A DNA stretch of 64,000 nucleotides from Rhipidocladum racemiflorum (taxonomy: Eukaryota; Streptophyta; Magnoliopsida; Poales; Poaceae): positions 61,396,854 through 61,460,853 of the forward strand of contig CM070580.1 in assembly GCA_036346355.1 (NCBI GenBank). Reading direction: 5' to 3'. Shown piece after piece: positions 1 through 11,998 of the stretch. Made by a program: the position numbers and the translations under genes. Under the pieces are notes generated by a model. The model was not told the DNA's origin. It saw only the letters and a list, made by a program, of their open reading frames with translations, and made no database searches. The stretch's first letter is position 1, and each line of letters opens with the position of its first letter.

Positions 1-2117
1 ACAACAGTATCACAAGTTATATCATAATGGAAAGCATCTAAAACAACAATAACATGTGACATAGCAACAATATAAGTCCAGGATAAAGCATTCAACCACT
101 TCATGAGCTAAACGAATCAAATAATAAGACCGAGCACACAGTTAAGCAATACTCCAAGTTTCATGGCAAACATTCATTATCATGACTCCAAATGATAACA
201 CTGTCTAATTTGTGTGGAGCTACGTGTAGATGTGTAGCTAAACCCTTTTCCCCGCATGCCGGTTTCATGGTACCTAAGAAAAACAACATAAACACAAGCG
301 TGAGTTCATCACTCAGCAAGTATAATGCAATTGAACACGAAAATACATTCCAATACCTTCATCACCACTTTTCACATACAACATCATACACATCTCATAT
401 TCATGGTGTAAACATATCATGGACATCATCATAAATCATCCTCATTTAACATCCTCATATAATGCAATGCAATGTAATGCAATGCGATGCTCATATCTCC
501 TGGAAACTCATACCGGTATGGTTGAGTACACACCCGTCGGTGTGCACCCTCTCCCCCCTTCCATCCCGAAGATGGAGGGTGCCTACTCCTCACTTCCGTT
601 CACCACGGTGAATGGAATCACGATGTAGAACTTACTCATTGGCTCTCCGGATTAGTCATAACTTTCTCACCGACCTTCCCGGACTAGTTATGACTTTCTC
701 ACCGCCCGGGCCATGTATCATGCCATGTCATGTATGCAAATATGCCAACATCATAAATCACTCTTACATTAACACATGGCATCATAACATAGTAAGCATA
801 TTCATCATATCATTGGCAATCATTAAAGCATGGCATGTGATCATATCATACATCCAATTTCATCTATTCTCAACAAGCAGCCTACAAACCACTATCCATT
901 ACAATACACTTGCCTCAACCACGGGCGACGGATTGAAGAGAAGTAGTAGGCCCTCCCGGGGTCACACCACCTGCACATAGGGACCACACACTCACAATCA
1001 AGCCCACAAAACAGTACGCAAACCCTCATCTACCCCGACATTGCCAACTACTCACAAATCCCGAAAACAGCAGTTCTGTCCCGTCGGGACAGCAGCCTTC
1101 CAAAAGGCATAACTCGGGTTCTAAGACTCCAAATCAAATAAACGAGTACATCCTAGCGTAGCTTAGGAAATTTCCCAACTTTTTCTAGGTATTGGGAAAG
1201 ACTGATTCGGAATCTAAAGTTGTTTAATCTACAAAATACCATGATCTGTTCCAATCACGTCACAGATTTTAACACTCTCGGTAAAACAGCCATAACTTTC
1301 AAACAGCTGGGAGGAATTTAACGTTCTTTATATCCACGGAAAGATAATGAAAGTATCTACAACTTCTTCAACATCCGTACGACCAAATTCGGACTCCAAA
1401 TTGGCGAAAAAACGAACCCTAGGTCGACTGCTCATGCTGTCCGAAACAGAGAACGTGACCAACTCAAGAATCCATCTAATCTAATCAAATCCATCGCCAC
1501 CAATTGATCTAAAAACTTTATAATCGTCCTTAGAACATTACCTAGATCAACCCCAAGGTTTCCAATGGCCATACCTTTGGCCGACGCACGAAATCTGAAA
1601 GGATCTCCTCCCGGTTCGCTCCTCGCTCCACGCTCCTCGCTCCTCGCTCCTTGCTCCTCACTCCAAAGGATGGATCCTCGAGGTGCAGGGGGTGGGGAGG
1701 CCACCCTAGGGTAGCAAGGGGGTGGAGGAGAGGTGGTAGAGAGGTGGGGAGCAATGGGGGCAAGGGAGAGGGGGGCGCACAAGAGGGAGAGGGGAAGGTG
1801 GGGGGGCGGCTAGGGCTTGGAGGGAGAGGAGCGGGTGCACAAGAGGGGATGGGGGCGCCCCAAGGGCAGGGGGAACCCCCTTTTATCAGCCCCAAAACTG
1901 ATTCCTAGTCCTAAATGGACTCTTACTCCATCCCACCAAAGCCCACAACCCCCTCTTTTAGGCCCAAACTCCCCTGGGAAGGCCCAAAACCCTGAAAACG
2001 GCCCGGAAACGCTATTAACCTCCATACCCTATGGTTTTAACCTTAATTCCACATTTCATAAAGTTTTTGACCTTAACATTCACGTTAAATAATGTCACAC
2101 CATTCCGTAGTGTCACA
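1..2117 (-). mobile_element. LTR of Ty3/gypsy family A, 5' cut off by window edge
   Basis: The stretch matches, base for base with scattered differences, the complete solo LTR at 36227-38466, beginning about 155 bp inside it. It ends in the same terminus (CCGTAGTGTCACA). On the plus strand this family reads TGTAACACC...GTGTCACA, and the gypsy element at 9713-18399 shows that its sense strand is minus. No protein is encoded: the short open frames here recur in the other LTR copies as accidental frames. The sequence after 2117 is the middle of a family-B LTR, so this element inserted into that LTR. The left target duplication lies outside the window, and the right one would be CCCTC at 2118-2122. 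Confidence 0.88.
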
Positions 2118-4301
2118 CCCTCTGTCATGCGTGATGACGTCACTGCTGACGTCATCCGAGGGGCCCACCTGTCAGTGGGACACGTGCGTCGTGGACCGGG
2201 TCCACGGTGGACCAAGCCAAACCGTGCGCCGGGGCCATGGACCCGAGGCGACGTGGCGGCCTCTGATTGGCCCACGTGTCATGCTGACGCAATAAATTGA
2301 TTTCCGAAAAAGAAAATGATTTATTAATTCGGTTTATTGATTTCAAAAATGGATTCAAACTTCAAATGCTTATAACTTTTGCGTTTCAACTCCGATTTGA
2401 GTGATTCAAATTTCTAAATTTTCATAAAAATGAGACCTGCTCAAATATGAATTTTAATTAATTTTTGATATTGATATTTCTCTATTTTTATTTAATTAAT
2501 GCTTTCTTTAAATTTTAAACGATTATAACTTTTGCATTTTAACTCCGAATTTGACGATTCCAGTTTCTAAAAATTTATAAAACTATGCTCTCTCTGTTTA
2601 TGAACCTTATTTGGATGTTTGGACACTTTTTGTCTACTTTTTATTTATTTTTTAGCTATTTGCATGCTTTACGAGTAGACGTTGATGTGCCCGAAGGCTT
2701 TGAAGGTGAAGTGTTGACCCAGGAGCCAGCTCAGGACCAAGAACAAGTACTCTTTGAAGGCAAGTTGTGCTTTGACCATGTTGATCCCATTTTCAAATTA
2801 TTTTGGTTTAAATTATTGCATGCTAGTTTAATTAGAAAATGCTTTATTTAATTATGGGAAATTAGATATATGCCGAATTGTTGTATGACACCTTGGTTAA
2901 TCACATATGTGCCATGACCCTTGTCACCCTAGTTGAGGTTTAAATAGTTGGACATTATTAAATTGCCAACATGGGAATTTAGATCGTTGTAGTATATTGC
3001 TTAGACCTGCTACGTGCTCTTAACATGATTTTGGACAATCAAATGTTAACATTGACTTAATGATATATTGAACCTGTTTTGGAAAGGTATCATGTGTTGT
3101 GATGTTGATGGCACGTGGTGCATGGTAATCAACTAGGGGTTTGATAAATAGTTTTCAACCGGGGCATGTGGCTAGAATGATCGGGTGGGCCAGTTGTGGC
3201 ACCGGGAACGTTGCTTTGGTTCTTCATGTAGTCTTGCCCTGGTCACCCTAAGGACTTAACCTTGCAAGCCTTTGAACTGAGTCAAACGTGCAACCACATG
3301 TCTGTAATGGGACGAACCTAGTTGATTAAGTTGCTAATAACGTACCTGTGGGACCTCAGGATGTCAACTACACCTTTTGCGTAGTTGTACGGGGGAGCGT
3401 ACTGGGGCTGCGGCCAGGTACCCATCTAACGGTGGATTGGCCTAAACTTCGCCTTCGCTAAGGGAAGGGTTAGTGTGCAATCACCGGGGAGGACCACTTG
3501 TGCTGTTAGAAGTTTTCGAAAGAATTTGTTACGGACACTCGCCTTTGTGGTGTTTGGCTGTATCTTGTGGGTAAAGTGCATAACCTCTGCAGAGTGTAAA
3601 ATCTATTCGAATAGCCGTGTCCGCGGTATTGGACATCGCTCGGGAATTACAGTCAAGGGTTAGATTCTCTTGAAAATAACTTGGAATTGAAAGGTTGGGT
3701 TTGGTTTAATAATGATGTTGATGGAAATGTGGATTAGAATCGGGAAAGATGTTTATTTATTTGCTGGAAAAGATTATTGATCTTATACTTGTTTTTACTA
3801 CTTTCAAATCTACTTATGTTACTTGTTAAATGCTGTTACTGCAAATGAACCATGAGCTATTCCTTTGAATTAAGCCATGCACTTAGTATATTAGCTTGCA
3901 TTCTGTGCATGACTTGCTGAGTGCCAAGTACTCACCCTTGCCGCAATACAACACCAGTTGAAGGAGAAGCTACACCAGCTTGGGAGGAGGAGCTCCAAGA
4001 GGAACCGTCTAACTAGGGAGCGAGCCCAGTCAGTTGCATGTGGTATACTGGATGGCGCCACGAAGTTATCTTATTTTTCGCTGCAGTTATTTCTCTTTTA
4101 TTGAGTTTTCGCCCTGCGTGGCATATATTTGTAACTTGACCCTAAGGTCGAGCAACCCGTTGGTTAACTATTTAAGGTACCTTATTATTTCGTTGAGTAT
4201 GATTGTGATATTTACCAATGTTAAGACTGTGTGCACTAGCGCGTTCCTGGACTAGTGCTGAATACACAGAGGGTCCGGATTTGCAAATTCGGGTCCCGAC
4301 A
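2118..4301 (-). mobile_element. Family-B LTR, copy 1, interrupted
   Basis: This is the reverse complement of about two thirds of the complete family-B LTRs at 5742-9168 and 42333-45706. It ends exactly at the family terminus (GGGTCCCGACA, the reverse of TGTCGGGACCC). Its other third should lie left of the window, because the family-A LTR at 1-2117 inserted into it. It contains no coding sequence. The AT-rich part at 2300-2580 and the GC-rich part at 2130-2290 match the corresponding AT-rich and GC-rich zones of the intact copies. Confidence 0.85.
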
Positions 4302-5291
4302 CGGACCTAGTTGAGTAAGTTACTAATTACTTGCATGTGGTACCTCGGGGTGTCAACTACATCTTTTGTGTAGCTTGAAGGGGGAGCGTACCAGGGCTGC
4401 GGCATGGTACCCGTCCAACGGTATGTCGGTCCCATACTTCGCCTTTGTTAAGGGAAGGGATGGTGTATGGCAAAACCCGGAGAGGTTCACTTATGTAGTT
4501 GGAAGTTTCCCAAAGGCTTTGTTGTGATCACTCATTCGCATACTCTTGTATGGTGATTCACGGCTGACGTGGTGAGTTGATTGTATCTTGTGGGTAAAGT
4601 GTATAATCTCTGCAGAGTGTAAAATCTATTCGAATAGCCGTGTCATGATCGACAATGCTCGGGGATTACAATCAAGGGTTAGCTTTTCATAAAATTGATC
4701 TTGGGTTTGGAGGCAGTTTACCTGTGGAAAAGTGATAACTGTTTAAGGATGTGGAATGGTTTACTTGTGGAATAACTGTGAAATCTATTACTGTCATTAT
4801 TTGTTTTACTACTTTACAATCTATTATGTTTATTTATGATTGTTGCTTTTCTCCAAAATAACCATTCAGCCTGTTACTTGGAATAAGCCATGCATATAGT
4901 TATTAGACTTGCTGAGTGCTTTATGTACTCACCCCTTGCAAACAAACAATCACCAGTGAGCAAAAGTCTACATCGTCGAAGAAGAAGAAGTTCCATGAGA
5001 AGGCGATTATCTAGGAGTCGAACCCTGTCAGTTGCCTGTGGCGTATTGATGGGATTCACCGATGTTCTTCATTCCGCTGCTGCTTATTTGGGGTTGAAGC
5101 CGTCAAGGCCTCACAAATGTAAGGTTGACCTTAAGGTCGTTCAATAGTTTATATTCTATATTTGTGTTATTTCTCTTTTCCGCTGTGTATGATTGTGATA
5201 TTCATCTATGTTGAGACTGTGTGCACTAGCGTGATCCTGGACTAGTGCTGAATACACAGAGGGTCCGGATTTGCACATTCGGGTCCCGACA
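4302..5291 (-). mobile_element. Family-B LTR, copy 2, partial
   Basis: This is a second, more diverged copy of the terminal ~1 kb of the family-B LTR. It starts abruptly mid-LTR at 4302, directly after the perfect terminus of copy 1, and itself ends at a proper terminus (CCCGACA) at 5291. The simplest reading is that copy 1 inserted into copy 2. If so, the five bases CGGAC (4302-4306) should reappear on the far side of copy 1, outside the window. No gene is present. Confidence 0.8.
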
Positions 5292-5292
5292 C

Positions 5293-5464
5293 CGGGTTAC
5301 GCGTATGAGATGCGTACAAACAGGAGAACTTCACTTTGCACTGCCTGTTGTTCTGCACCATAAATGATTACCCTGCCCTTGGTAACCTGTCAGGCCAAAG
5401 TACAAAAGGATCCAAAGCCTGCACTCATTGCTTAGATGATACTGACAGTGTATGGCTAAATCAC
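5293..5464 (+). pseudogene. CACTA TNP2 transposase fragment
   Basis: One frame reads through about 57 codons with a single internal TGA, at a position that is Trp in the two larger transposases of this window. It contains NDYPALGNLSGQSTKG and then a CTHCL-type segment, aligning with NDWPALGNLSGQ of the TNP2 proteins at 27805-31212 and 34583-40105. TNP2 (Pfam Transposase_21) is the DNA-cutting transposase of En/Spm elements. The wording differs clearly from both large copies, so it comes from another CACTA lineage. A family-B LTR abuts it on the left and a broken gypsy gag on the right, so it is a stranded remnant with no function. Confidence 0.75.
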
Positions 5465-5741
5465 TCCCACCAGATATCCGCTTGGCCCTTCAGCTGAAAG
5501 GCCACAAAGCAAGCTCTCTGGACCGAGGTCAACTCCAGAACCTCAAACTGCCGCTCCATGTACCGCAGCCAATCTGCGGATTGGACCGGCGTGCCCGCTC
5601 CGTCAAAAGTGTCCAGATGGAGGGACATCCACTCCCGGAGACTCATCCTCAGCTCTGGCACAGCAGGGGCAACAACTGGGGCAGCTGCAGGGGGAGGCAC
5701 AACAGTAGGGGCTGCCCGCAACTGCTGGCGCAGCTCCTGAA
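5465..5741 (-). pseudogene. gag: Gypsy gag fragment, distal piece
   Basis: On the minus strand the frame includes RMSLREWMSLHLDTFDGAG and FVAFQLKGQADIWWE, the start of the capsid-like Retrotrans_gag domain. It is collinear with 16319-16600 of the fuller gypsy copy. The continuing gag codons are missing, because the element breaks off at 5465 against a CACTA fragment. On the other side the reading frame is cut by the solo LTR inserted after 5741 and resumes at 9174. It belongs to an extra, truncated internal region whose 5' LTR is the LTR at 9713-11925. Confidence 0.82.
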
Positions 5742-8700
5742 TGTCGGGACCCCGAATTTGCAAATCCGGACCCTTTGTGTATTCAGCACTAGTCCAGTTT
5801 CGCGCTAGTGCACACAGTCTTAACATCGGTAAATATCACAATCATAACACTCGATACTAATAAAGTACTTTATTTAAATAGTCAAACTGGTTACTCGACC
5901 TTATGGTCAAGTTACAAATGTATGCCTCGCAGGGCGAAACTTATTAAGAGAGAAATAGTAGCAGCGGAAAATCAAATAACTTCGTGGCGCCATCCAGTAT
6001 ACCACAGGCAACTGACTGGGCTCGCTCCCTAAGTAGATGGTTCCTCCTGGAGCTCCTCCTCCAAAGCTGGTGTAGTCTCTTCTTCAACTGGTGTTGTATT
6101 GTGGCAAGGGTGAGTACTTGGTACTCAGCAAGTCATGCACAGAATGCAAGCTAATATACTATATGCATGGCTTGGTACAAAGGAATAGCTCAAGGTATAT
6201 TTGCAGTAAACAGCATTTAACAAGTATCATAAGTAGATTCGAAAGCAGTAGAAACAAGTAAAGCATAGATAACTTTTCAAGGAGTTTAATAAACATCTTT
6301 CCCATCCTAATCCACATTTCCATCAACGTCATTATTAATCCAACCCAACCTTTCAGATCCAAGTTATTTTTGAGAAAATCTAACCCTTGACTGTAATTCC
6401 CGAGCGATGTCCAATACCGCGGACACGGCTATTCGAATAGATTGTACACTCTGCAGAGGTTATGCACTTTACCCACAAGATACAGTCAAACACCACAAAG
6501 GCGAGTTCCCGTAACAAAGTCTTTGGGAACTTCTAACAATACAAGTGGTCCTCCCGGTTATTGCACACTAACCCTTCCCTTAGCTAAGGCAAAGTTTAGG
6601 CCAATCAACCGTTAGATGGGTACCTGGCCTCACCAGATGACGCTCCCCGCACAACTTACACAAAGGGTGTAGTTGACCTCCTGAGGTCCCACAGTGCGTT
6701 ATTAGCAACTTAGTCAACTAGGTCCGTCCCATTACAGACATGTGGTTGCACGTTAGACCCAGTTCAAAGGCTTGCAAGGTTAAGTCCTTAGGGTGACCAG
6801 GGCAAGACTACCCGAAGAACCAAATCAACATCCCCGATGCCATGGCCCACTGATTATTCTTGCCACATGCCCCGGTCGAAAAACTATTTATCAAACCCCA
6901 GTTGATTACCATGCACCACGTGCCATCAACATCACATGATACCTTTCCAAAACAGGTTCAATATATCATTAAGTCAACATTAACATTTGATTGTCCAAAA
7001 TCATGTCATGAGCACGTAGTAGGTCTAAGCAGTATACTACAACGGTCTAAAACCCATGTTGGCAATTTAATAATGTCCAACTAGTAAACCACAACTAGGG
7101 TGACAAGGAGTCATGGCACATACTTAAGTAATCAAGGTGTCATACAGCAATTTGGCATTTATCTAATTCCCATATTTAAATAAAGTATTTTCTAATTGAA
7201 CTAGCATGCAATAAGTTAAATCAAAATAGATTTCGAAATAGGATCAACATGGTCAAAGCACAACTTGCCTTCAAAAAGTACTTGTTCTTGGTCTTGAGTT
7301 GGATCCTGAGTCAATACTTCTCCTTCGAATCCTTCCAGCACTTCAACGTCTACTCGTAAAGCGTGCAAATAGCAATACACGAATAAACAATAGGCAAAAA
7401 GTGTCCAAACATCCAAATAAAATCCATAAACAGAGAGAACATAATTTTATGAATTTTTAGAAACTGGAATCGTCAAATTTGGAGTTAAAATGCAAAAGTT
7501 ATGATTATTTAAAGTTTAAATAATCAATTAAATAATTTTACAGAGAAAAAAACTTTAGTCCAAAAATTAAATAAAATTCATATTTAGGTAGATCTCAATT
7601 TTATGAATTTTTAGAAATTTGAATCGATCAAATCGGAGTTGAAACGCAAAAGTTATAAGCGTTTGAAGTTTTGAAATTCAAATCAATTATTAAACCGAAT
7701 TATTAAATCATTTTCCTTTTCGGAAATTATTTATTGCGTCAGCAGTGACACGTGTCAGCATCTGATTGGTCCACGTGGACTTCTTGGCGTCGGCCGGCCG
7801 AACCCACCGATGACGTCAGCATGACGTCATCGGCCACGTGGCACCACCGGGTGCTACCACGTGTCCTGGTCCATGGACACGGCCCACACGCGGCTCGGGT
7901 CCATGGTGGATCCGGCGCACGGCTTGGTGCGACTGACATGCGGGCTCGCATGTCAGCGGCCACGGCGCCGCGACGGCTTGGCGCTAAAGCTACGTGGCAT
8001 AATCAGGGCCGTTCGATTCGGATCGGACGGTCCAGATCTATCTAAACGCGTGACAGAAGAAACCACGAGGCTCAATCACCACCGTTGGATCTAGATCCAA
8101 CGGTCATTAGTAGATTCAACCGTTTGAGCTGAATCTAATCTACACCGCCCGATTTAGATCGGCGGCCAGATTAGATCCGGCGCTAGGAGCGAATCGGCGA
8201 CGTGGCCTCACCTCAACCGACAGATGGAGATCGAACGGGCGAGGGAGCTCCCGAGCGTCGATGGCGAGGTGGCGGCGCCGGCTGACCGGGACCGAGGAAG
8301 ACGACCACGGCAACGGTGTTCCACGCGCTCTCCGGCGAGGTGAGTGATCCCGGTCGGTGCGTCTCGGTGAGGGGGTTTTGGATCCGGGCTTGGTGTCGAC
8401 GGAGCGGCGCTGGATACGGCGGAAGATAGCGGAAACCACCGTGGAGACCCAACCAACTCCAGCGAGCAATCGGGCATGAACGGCGGCGGCTAGGTTTTCG
8501 GGAGGTGGGGCAAAAGGTGCGCACGGTTGAAGCGGACCTCGGAGGCGGCGCGGAGCTTTAAATAGCCTCGGCATGCGCACGTAGGGCGGAACCCTATGCC
8601 CACACGGCGGGCGAGCAAGGCGAGATCCGGCCGGGAAGACGATGCCTCCACCGTCCACGTGGCGCGATCCACGGCCACGATGGCCTGGCGCAAGACGGAT

Positions 8701-9168
8701 TCGGATCGGATCCGATCGAGCGATGCGGCGGATCCCGACCGTTGGATCTTGATCCGACGGTCCAAAATGGTTAGGAGTTTGGGCGCGTTCGACCGAATCA
8801 CGTGGCTCGGTCGGACTCGAGTGACTTCGGACTCGAGTCCGGTCGGATGAATAGTACTTGACCCGACTCGATTTTCCAGCGATTTAATAATTAAAATAAT
8901 TTCCAGTAATTTATTTAATTCATTAAAAATAGCAAAAGACTCAGAAAAGTTCCAGAAAAATTCTGGAAAATATTTTAGGGCATTTGGGACTCAAATAAAA
9001 TATTTCCAACAAAACTTTATTTGAAAAAATAAATTCTTTAATTATTTTAAAATGGAATAAATTCAAATAAATCCAAATAAATCCAAATAAATTCCAGAAA
9101 ATTCCAAAAATTCACCAAAGTGCCAAATCACACATGAATTTAGGAAAGCAAAATTTTGGGGTGTTACA
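5742..9168 (+). mobile_element. Solo LTR of family B in gag, TSD CTGAA
   Basis: This complete 3.4-kb LTR starts TGTCGGGACC and ends GGGGTGTTACA. It is flanked by the perfect 5-bp duplication CTGAA at 5737-5741 and 9169-9173. Removing it rejoins the gag sequence collinearly with 16580-16620. No primer site, polypurine tract or coding region is present, so it is a solo LTR left by recombination between the two LTRs of a full element. A TTTAAATAG box near 8552-8560 in the GC-rich zone is a plausible promoter, which supports plus orientation. Open frames inside (for example 8140-8658) lie in GC-rich DNA and are not conserved as proteins. Confidence 0.93.
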
Positions 9169-9712
9169 CTGAACCTCCCTCTGTAAAGCCTGAACCAAGT
9201 CCGCAGTGGCGGCGGGTACCTCAGCCCCCGACTGTGCTGCCGGGACCTCCTCCTGCGCTAGCCCATGAGCATTGAACGAAGTGCTTCCCTCAGCTACAGA
9301 CTCAGCAACTCCCTGAGAACCTCGCCCCTAGCCTCCACGGCCACAGCGACCACGGCCTCTACCCCTCGGCATGGCTGCTACAGTCAGACAACCATCCAAT
9401 CACACAATCATAAGCATATCATCACATAAACAAGAGCAGAGATCAATCATCATCATAAACATAATCTTCATCATATAATCAAACGCGATGCAATGATGAA
9501 CCAAAACCCCATCCTAATGTGCAACCAAGTGTGTCAAATTTTAAATTAATTATTCCACCTATACAAGTTTTTTCGTTGCTATCCTATGACAAAATTTTAG
9601 TTAAAACCTAAGTCATGTTTCTAAGTTATTTCACATCATATTTTAGTTATATCCTATAGAATGACACTAAAAATACACATTCCAAGGACCTACAGCCCGC
9701 TCTGATACGAAC
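9169..9712 (-). pseudogene. gag: Gypsy gag start, leader and primer site, truncated copy
   Basis: On the minus strand this holds, in order: a primer binding site at 9699-9710 (one mismatch to TGGTATCAGAGC), an untranslated leader, a gag ATG at 9370-9372 followed by an Arg/Gly-rich start, and the first gag codons up to the CTGAA target site. It is collinear with 16600-17129 of the complete copy. Because the primer site adjoins the LTR at 9713-11925, that LTR acts as 3' LTR of the complete element and 5' LTR of this truncated one. Confidence 0.85.
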
Positions 9713-11925
9713 TGTAACACCCCGGCAACTAGTATGCCTGAATGTTACCAAACATAGACTAAACAACATCTAAACACCTCAAATAAAGATAAATTACAGC
9801 AAAGGCACAAATGCTAAAACCAAAAATTTCGGCAGCAACTCCTTTGTTTTATCATAAATTGAAGCAATAGCAATAACAAGGCAAGTCATATCATAACATA
9901 AGACATCTAAAGCAGCAATATAAATGGATATAGCATCAACATAAGTCAATAATACCAAATCCAACCACTCCATAAACTATAGCGAAGCAAATAAAGAACA
10001 CAAGCACACAATTTAATCCATACACCAAGTTTCATGGCACTTATTATGATCATGACTCAAGTTGATAAATCTGCCTATAGGTGTGGAGCTTCGTCAAGAT
10101 GTGTAGCTAATGCGCCTTCCCACATGCCGGTGTCATGATACCTAAAACAACATAAAACACAAGTGTGAGTTCATCACTCAGCAAGTATATTGCAATGGAC
10201 CATAAAGAACATTTCAATGTTAACATCACTACATACCATGCTCAACATCATGAACAAGTCATAATTTCATATACAACATCATACTCATGTCTCTATATCA
10301 TTGTACTCATTTCATCATCATCATCATCATCATGTATGCAATGCGATGCAATGCACATGTCTCCTCGAAGCACATACCGGTATTGCCGAGTACACACCCA
10401 TCGGCGTGCACCCTCTTCCCCCTTCCATCCCGAAGATGGACGGTGCCTACTCCTCGCTTCCATTCACCGTGGTGGATGGAATCACGAGGTAGGTCTTACT
10501 CAAAGGCGCTCCAGATTAGTCATAACTTTCTCACCGACCATGCCGGACTAGTTATGACGTTCTCACCGACCGGGCCAAATTTCATGCCATGAATGCAATT
10601 ATGCCATAAACAGAATCAACTTGCATATAACTGAATTGAGCATTATATAGCATCGTAATAACCATTTTCATCATGTCATGGGAAATCACTCAACATGGCA
10701 AAATATCATATCATGTAATCCATTTGCATCTAGTCAAGACTAGCAAGAAACAACACGATACCCATTTCAATACACTTGCCTTAACCGGGGGCGACGGATT
10801 GGCAAGAGGATGAGGGCACTCCCAGGGTCACACTACGTGCACAAACATACCACACACTCAAAACGTGCCCCCAAAACAGTACGCAAAAGCTCGTCTACCC
10901 CGACTTCACAAACTACTCCCAAAATCGAAAACAGAGAATCTGTCACGTCGGGATAGCAGGCTTCAATCTAGCATAACTTTAGTTCTAGGACTCCGAATCG
11001 ATTAAACGAGTACATCATAGAGAAACTTAGGAAATTTCCTAACTTTTTCTAAGTATTGGGAAAAGCTGATTCGGAATCTAAAATTGTCTAATCTGCAAAA
11101 AATTACGTTCTGTCCCAATTACGTCACAGATTTGAACACATTCGGTAAAATGATCATAACTTTCAAACGGCTTGGCAGAATTGGACATTCTTGGTGTCCA
11201 ATTAAAGGTATTGAAGTTACCTACACCTTTCTCAACAGGCAGCCGACCAAAATCCGAATCTAAAATTGCGGAAACTCAAACCCTATGTTGTGTGCCCAAT
11301 CTGTCCGAAACAGAGAACTATGGAATCTCTAGTTTTCATCCAATCTACCCAAACACAGCACCTCCTCTTGATCTAAAAGCATCAAATCAACCTCTAGATC
11401 AGTACCTAGACCAACACCAAGGATCACCCATGCCATACCTTTGCCCGACGAACGACGAACGCCGAATCCTCTCCTCCCGATTTCCCCGATCGCCTTCCTC
11501 GCGTCGGAACCGCCGGATCTCCTCGTTGCAGGGCTTCTCGATGGAGAGATCAATGGAATGGCGAGGTGGGCATCTCCTCTAGGGAAGCAAGCGGGTGGAG
11601 AGGGGAGGGGAGGGGTGGTGGCGCATGGAGGAAGGAGATGGGGGGGCGGCTCATAAGGAGGTGGAGAGGGGGAGGGGCGGCTAGGGTTAGGGGGTGCACA
11701 AGGGCAGGGGGAGGGCACCCCAAGGGCAGAATTTCAGGTCTCCCCCTCCCACATGGGTCCAAATCCCCTCCCACTAAAGCCCACGACTCAATCCCTTGGG
11801 CCAAAACTCCCCCTGAGAGGCCCAAACTACCAAAATCGGCTCGGAAATGCGATTAATCCTCGTACCATAAAGTTTTAATCTTGAAATTCACATTTTATAA
11901 TGTTTCAACCTTCCGTAGTGTCACA
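9713..11925 (-). repeat. 3' LTR of the gypsy element (family A)
   Basis: This 2.2-kb LTR reads TGTAACACCCCGG at 9713 and ends GTAGTGTCACA at 11925 on the plus strand. It pairs with the truncated copy at 17130-18399 and is a diverged subfamily of the LTRs at 1-2117 and 36227-38466. The stem-loop cluster common to this family lies around 10390-10479. It is flanked on one side by a polypurine tract and on the other by a primer site, so it is shared by two internal regions. Confidence 0.92.
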
Positions 11926-11937
11926 TCCCCCCCCTTC
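11926..11937 (-). other. Polypurine tract
   Basis: On the minus strand this reads GAAGGGGGGGGA directly before the LTR end TGTGACAC. This is the position and composition of the plus-strand DNA primer of a gypsy retrotransposon. Confidence 0.85.
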
Positions 11938-11998
11938 AACAGGATTCGACCTCGAATCCAAGACACACCACTTCGCAACCCAGCAAAACAACAGATAA

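Noticed and set aside
192..980. Chain of open frames in the family-A LTR
   Set aside because: The same frames recur in altered, shortened form in the LTRs at 10165-10592, 17582-18003 and 36576-37473. They lie in LTR DNA, show no domain, and are best read as chance.
8140..8801. Open frames of 90-170 codons on the minus strand
   Set aside because: They overlap each other in several frames in the GC-rich zone of a solo LTR, as expected from composition, and the parallel zone at 44860-45280 codes for something different.
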